DNA from: Clostridiales bacterium
Lineage (GTDB): Bacteria > Bacillota > Clostridia > Christensenellales > Borkfalkiaceae
Direction of reading: 5' to 3'
Assembly (NCBI GenBank): GCA_003503945.1
Contig: DOCD01000092.1
Location: forward strand, 1-7,892
DNA: 7,892 nt
Positions within the stretch are counted from its first letter, which is position 1; every line of letters starts with the position of its first letter. Under the pieces are notes generated by a model. The model had not been told where the DNA came from and ran no database searches. It saw only the letters and a list, made by a program, of their open reading frames with translations. Shown piece after piece: positions 5,466-7,892 of the stretch. A program made the translations under genes and the position numbers.

Positions 5466-7115
5466 ATGAAACTTAAAGGCGCCGATATACTTATAAACTG
5501 CATACTCGAACAAGGAGTCGACACCGTATTCGGATACCCCGGCGGCGCGGTGCTCGACATATACGACGCACTGTACAGAAGCGGCAGGATAAACCACGTT
5601 TTAACCGCGCACGAGCAGGGCGCGGCGCACGCCGCCGACGGATACGCGCGCGTAACGGGCAAAACGGGCGTATGCTTTGCAACCTCGGGGCCGGGGGCGA
5701 CCAACCTCGTGACGGGCATTGCGACGGCGTATATGGATTCTGTGCCCATGGTTGCGATTACCGGCAACGTGGGCTTAAACTTCCTCGGAAGGGATTCCTT
5801 TCAGGAAATCGATATCTGCGGCGTAACCATACCCATAACCAAACACAACTTTATTGTAAAGGACGTAAACGAGCTTGCGGACGCCGTAAGACAAGCCTTC
5901 CTCATTGCAGGCAGCGGCAGAAAGGGGCCCGTGCTCGTCGACATACTGAAAAACGTACAGACGGACGAATGCGAATATTCGCCCGAAAAGCCGCTTGCGT
6001 TCACGCGGCATAACCCCGACCCCGAAAGCATAGCGAAAGCCGCCGAGGCAATAAACCGCGCCGAACGCCCCGTTATTATAGCGGGCGGCGGAGTTATCGC
6101 CGCGGACGCCTCCGAAGAGCTTTCAAAGCTGTCCCGAAAAATCGGCAGTCCCGTAACGTATACGCTTATGGGCAAGGGCTGTATGCCCGAAAAGGACTGT
6201 CTCGGCATGGTGGGAATGCACGGCACTTCCGCGGCGGCGAAAGCCGTGCTGGAAGCCGACGCAATTATCGCGCTGGGCACCCGCTTTTCGGACAGAGTAG
6301 CCCTGAACAGAGAAAAATTCGCATACGGAAAAAAAGTAATTCATATCGACATAGACAGCGCGGAAATAGATAAAAATATTACCTCCTCCGTTCACGTCGT
6401 TGCCGACCTTAAAAGCGCGCTCGAAGCGCTTTTACCCCTCGTGGAAAAAAGACAGCGAAGCGAGTGGCTCGAAAAGGCTTACTCCCGCCCCGGGCACGCC
6501 GCAAAGACGGGGCTCGGTCAGCGCGTAATCGCGGCGGCAAGCAGACTTGCGCCCGCGGGCAGCCCGCTCATAACCGACGTAGGGCAGCACCAGATGTGGG
6601 CGGCGCAGCACTACGAAGTTAATTCGCCGAGGCTTTTCTGCACCTCGGGCGGACTTGGCACAATGGGCTACGGCTTGGGCGCGGCGATAGGCGCGGCGAT
6701 AGGCACGGGCAAAACGGGCGTGCTCGTCACGGGCGACGGCTGTTTCGGCATGAACATGAACGAGCTTATGACCGCGGCTTCGAAGAGTGTGCCGCTCGTA
6801 ATACTTTTAATGAACAACCGCGTTTTAGGTATGGTCAGGCAATGGCAGAAAATATTCTATTCGCGCAGATTTTCCGAAACCACGCTCGAAAGAAACGTAG
6901 ACTATATCAAATTAGCCGAAAGCCTCGGGGCTAAGGGCATTGCAATCGAGGACGAAAAAGATATCGAAGGCGTTTTGAATTACGCGTTTAAAACCGCAGC
7001 GGAAGAAAAAATACCCGTGCTCGTGGATTGCAGAATTTCCTCCGACGAAAACGTACTGCCGATGATTAAGCCGAATTCGACCTACGACACTCAGCTCGAA
7101 GATATGGAGAACTGA
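5466..7115 (+). CDS. ilvB: Acetolactate synthase large (catalytic) subunit
   Basis: A 549-residue thiamine-diphosphate enzyme, normal length for the family. It condenses two pyruvates to 2-acetolactate, or pyruvate with 2-oxobutyrate to 2-aceto-2-hydroxybutyrate, the first common step to valine, leucine and isoleucine. Domains in order: pyrimidine-binding (about 1-170) with VFGYPGGAVLDIYDAL and catalytic Glu E50 in AHEQGAAHAADGYAR, then SGPGATNLVTGIATAYMDS; central FAD/nucleotide domain (about 190-330); pyrophosphate-binding (about 370-549) with the GDG motif (423-425) and its metal-ligand NN pair (450-451), followed by LGMVRQWQ with W460, characteristic of this family. One small oddity is Leu at 161 in VDILKNVQ, where from memory Pro is usual. 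ilvN follows after 2 nt, which separates it from related enzymes such as glyoxylate carboligase. Cytoplasmic. Confidence 0.97.
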   Translation: MKLKGADILINCILEQGVDTVFGYPGGAVLDIYDALYRSGRINHVLTAHEQGAAHAADGYARVTGKTGVCFATSGPGATNLVTGIATAYMDSVPMVAITGNVGLNFLGRDSFQEIDICGVTIPITKHNFIVKDVNELADAVRQAFLIAGSGRKGPVLVDILKNVQTDECEYSPEKPLAFTRHNPDPESIAKAAEAINRAERPVIIAGGGVIAADASEELSKLSRKIGSPVTYTLMGKGCMPEKDCLGMVGMHGTSAAAKAVLEADAIIALGTRFSDRVALNREKFAYGKKVIHIDIDSAEIDKNITSSVHVVADLKSALEALLPLVEKRQRSEWLEKAYSRPGHAAKTGLGQRVIAAASRLAPAGSPLITDVGQHQMWAAQHYEVNSPRLFCTSGGLGTMGYGLGAAIGAAIGTGKTGVLVTGDGCFGMNMNELMTAASKSVPLVILLMNNRVLGMVRQWQKIFYSRRFSETTLERNVDYIKLAESLGAKGIAIEDEKDIEGVLNYAFKTAAEEKIPVLVDCRISSDENVLPMIKPNSTYDTQLEDMEN

Positions 7116-7117
7116 TT

Positions 7118-7633
7118 ATGGAAACAGTAAAAAGATATACTATAAGCGCGCTCGTATCGAATAAAAGCGGCGTTCTGACGAGGATTTCCTCGCTGTACGC
7201 GCGCAGAGGCTACAACATAGAAAGCCTTACCGTCTGCGCGACCGAGGACGCGGAAATATCCCGCCTTTCGCTCATTTTGAAGGGCGACGAATACACCCTC
7301 CACCAGATGCTCAAACAGATGAACAAGCTCGAAGACGTGATAAAAACGGCATGCGCCGACGAACAGGACTGCGTTTACCGCCAGCTTGCGCTTATAAAGG
7401 TTGCGGCAGAGCCCGATTCGAGAAGGCAGATTGTCGAGGCGACGGAAATTTACAAGGCAAAAGTCGTGGATTTTTCGCCCGACACCATGGTGCTCGAAAT
7501 CACGGGCGACCCTTCAAAGCTCGACGCGTTTATTAAGGTTATCGAGCCGTATAAAATACTCGAAATGCAGCGTACGGGCGTCACCGTGCTTGCGCGCGGC
7601 GCGAATACGCTTAGGCAAACTGTTATAAATTAA
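7118..7633 (+). CDS. ilvN: Acetolactate synthase small (regulatory) subunit
   Basis: A 171-residue regulatory partner of the ilvB product that raises its activity and confers feedback inhibition by valine. The N-terminal ACT domain (about 6-80) reads ISALVSNKSGVLTRIS and RRGYNIESLTV; N15, G18 and N33 line up with the valine-site residues N11, G14 and N29 of E. coli IlvH, so feedback control is probably kept. The C-terminal domain (about 85-166) has YRQLALIKV, RRQIVEATEIYKAKVVDF and the usual RTGVTVLARG end. Related proteins finish close to the LR at 165-166. The extra QTVIN is encoded by one arm of a 19-bp inverted repeat (7613-7631), so the stop may have been supplied by a later insertion. 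The ATG lies 2 nt after the ilvB stop, with GGAG (7106-7109) at 8 nt inside ilvB, indicating a coupled operon. Confidence 0.96.
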   Translation: METVKRYTISALVSNKSGVLTRISSLYARRGYNIESLTVCATEDAEISRLSLILKGDEYTLHQMLKQMNKLEDVIKTACADEQDCVYRQLALIKVAAEPDSRRQIVEATEIYKAKVVDFSPDTMVLEITGDPSKLDAFIKVIEPYKILEMQRTGVTVLARGANTLRQTVIN

Positions 7634-7638
7634 AACAA

Positions 7639-7747
7639 CCTTAGCGGCGTCTTTTCGTCGCTTTTCGTACGCGGCTCCGTTCGGTGTACGTCTATGTACG
7701 CCTCAGTCGCCGCGTGCACAAATCAACCGAAAATGCGCACACTAAGG
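7639..7747. repeat. Long imperfect palindrome directly after ilvN
   Basis: Outer arms CCTTAG / CTAAGG (7639-7644, 7742-7747), middle arms GTACGCGGC / GCCGCGTGC (7667-7675, 7709-7717, one G-T pair), and an inner hairpin GGTGTAC / GTACGCC (7683-7689, 7696-7702) with a 6-nt loop. The whole 109 bp can fold back on itself as DNA or RNA. No T run follows on either strand, so it is not a normal terminator, though it could protect the 3' end of ilvBN mRNA. Confidence 0.65.
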
Positions 7748-7756
7748 CGCGAAGCG

Positions 7757-7866
7757 GTTTTAACGGAGTAAATTTGCCGATAAGACGAGGAAAAGCCCGC
7801 AGATAATCCAAAGACGGATTATCAAGGGTTTTGACAAAGTATGAGCGCAAATTTACCCGTTAAAAC
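7757..7866. repeat. Second nested palindrome
   Basis: Outer arms GTTTTAACGGAGTAAATTTG (7757-7776) and CAAATTTACCCGTTAAAAC (7848-7866) are complementary except for one extra base. Middle arms are AAAAGCCC / GGGTTTT (7791-7798, 7826-7832, one base missing). The inner hairpin GATAATCC / GGATTATC (7802-7809, 7816-7823) is perfect with a 6-nt loop. The centred, nested arrangement suggests a folded element of about 110 nt. It matches no riboswitch or RNA class that I recognise. Confidence 0.65.
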
Positions 7867-7892
7867 TTGTTCGAATTTATAACAGCTTGCCT

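Larger units (their letters stand above)
7613..7892. repeat. Inverted repeat enclosing the post-ilvN intergenic region
   Basis: AGGCAAACTGTTATAAATT (7613-7631) is matched in reverse complement by AATTTATAACAGCTTGCCT (7874-7892), 18 of 19 bases. Weaker similarity continues inward (AACAA and TTA-CGG words) to about 35 bp. The left arm covers the last codons of ilvN. The right arm touches the window end and may be longer. Read on the minus strand the right arm would encode RQAVINSNKF and a stop, so it could also be the end of a convergent gene related to ilvN. The 259 nt after ilvN contain no gene that I can support. Confidence 0.7.

Noticed and set aside
5672..6013. Alternative-frame plus-strand ORF of 113 codons, with several minus-strand frames opposite
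   Set aside because: Out-of-frame shadows of ilvB, whose frame carries all catalytic motifs.
7831..7859. TTGACA as a possible promoter -35
   Set aside because: At 16-18 nt downstream only TTACCC, TACCCG or ACCCGT is found, which is a poor -10. The word sits inside the second palindrome.
7634..7892. CRISPR array or tRNA in the repeat-rich tail
   Set aside because: The repeats are inverted and nested, not direct and regularly spaced, and no cloverleaf with a T-arm consensus is present.

Overview
The window reads as chromosomal DNA of a Gram-positive-type (Bacillota, probably clostridial) bacterium. The hints are a LytTR response regulator paired with a polytopic membrane kinase, near-consensus sigma-A promoters with 17-nt spacers, strong AGGAG-type ribosome binding sites, a Na/Pi transporter with a C-terminal PhoU domain, and moderate GC content. 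This placement is inferred from gene content and not from any phylogenetic marker.

Layout. (1) Positions 1-1186, minus strand: a LytTR-type response regulator (TTG start at 1186) followed, with a GTGA start/stop overlap, by the N-terminal membrane part of a sensor kinase that runs off the left edge. A TTGCAA-17-TATACT promoter (1235-1263) drives them. (2) Positions 1411-5262, minus strand: a phosphate-type module in the order PhoB/PhoP-like regulator, PhoR-like histidine kinase, Na+/phosphate cotransporter with PhoU domain. It ends in a clean intrinsic terminator (1369-1397). Kinase and transporter genes overlap by one base (TAATG), but the regulator and kinase are separated by 196 nt packed with inverted repeats. 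(3) Positions 5263-5465: a divergent promoter region. On the minus side is an extended -10 promoter with five TACA-type elements at 11/11/11/12-bp spacing, which looks like a Pho box. On the plus side is a near-perfect TTGACT-17-TATAAT promoter. (4) Positions 5466-7633, plus strand: ilvB-ilvN, the two subunits of acetolactate synthase (first step of valine/leucine/isoleucine synthesis), 2 nt apart. (5) Positions 7613-7892: an intergenic region made almost entirely of inverted repeats. Its outer 19-bp arms include the last codons of ilvN.

How the genes work together: the regulator/kinase/transporter set is best read as a self-contained phosphate-sensing and uptake unit whose regulator may bind its own promoter. 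The ilv operon is an ordinary biosynthetic pair that shares only the intergenic region. The LytTR pair is a separate signalling unit with unknown input.

No clearly new multi-gene system is visible. The parts most worth checking are the 11-bp periodic array, the inverted-repeat-filled gap inside the two-component operon, and the nested palindromes after ilvN.
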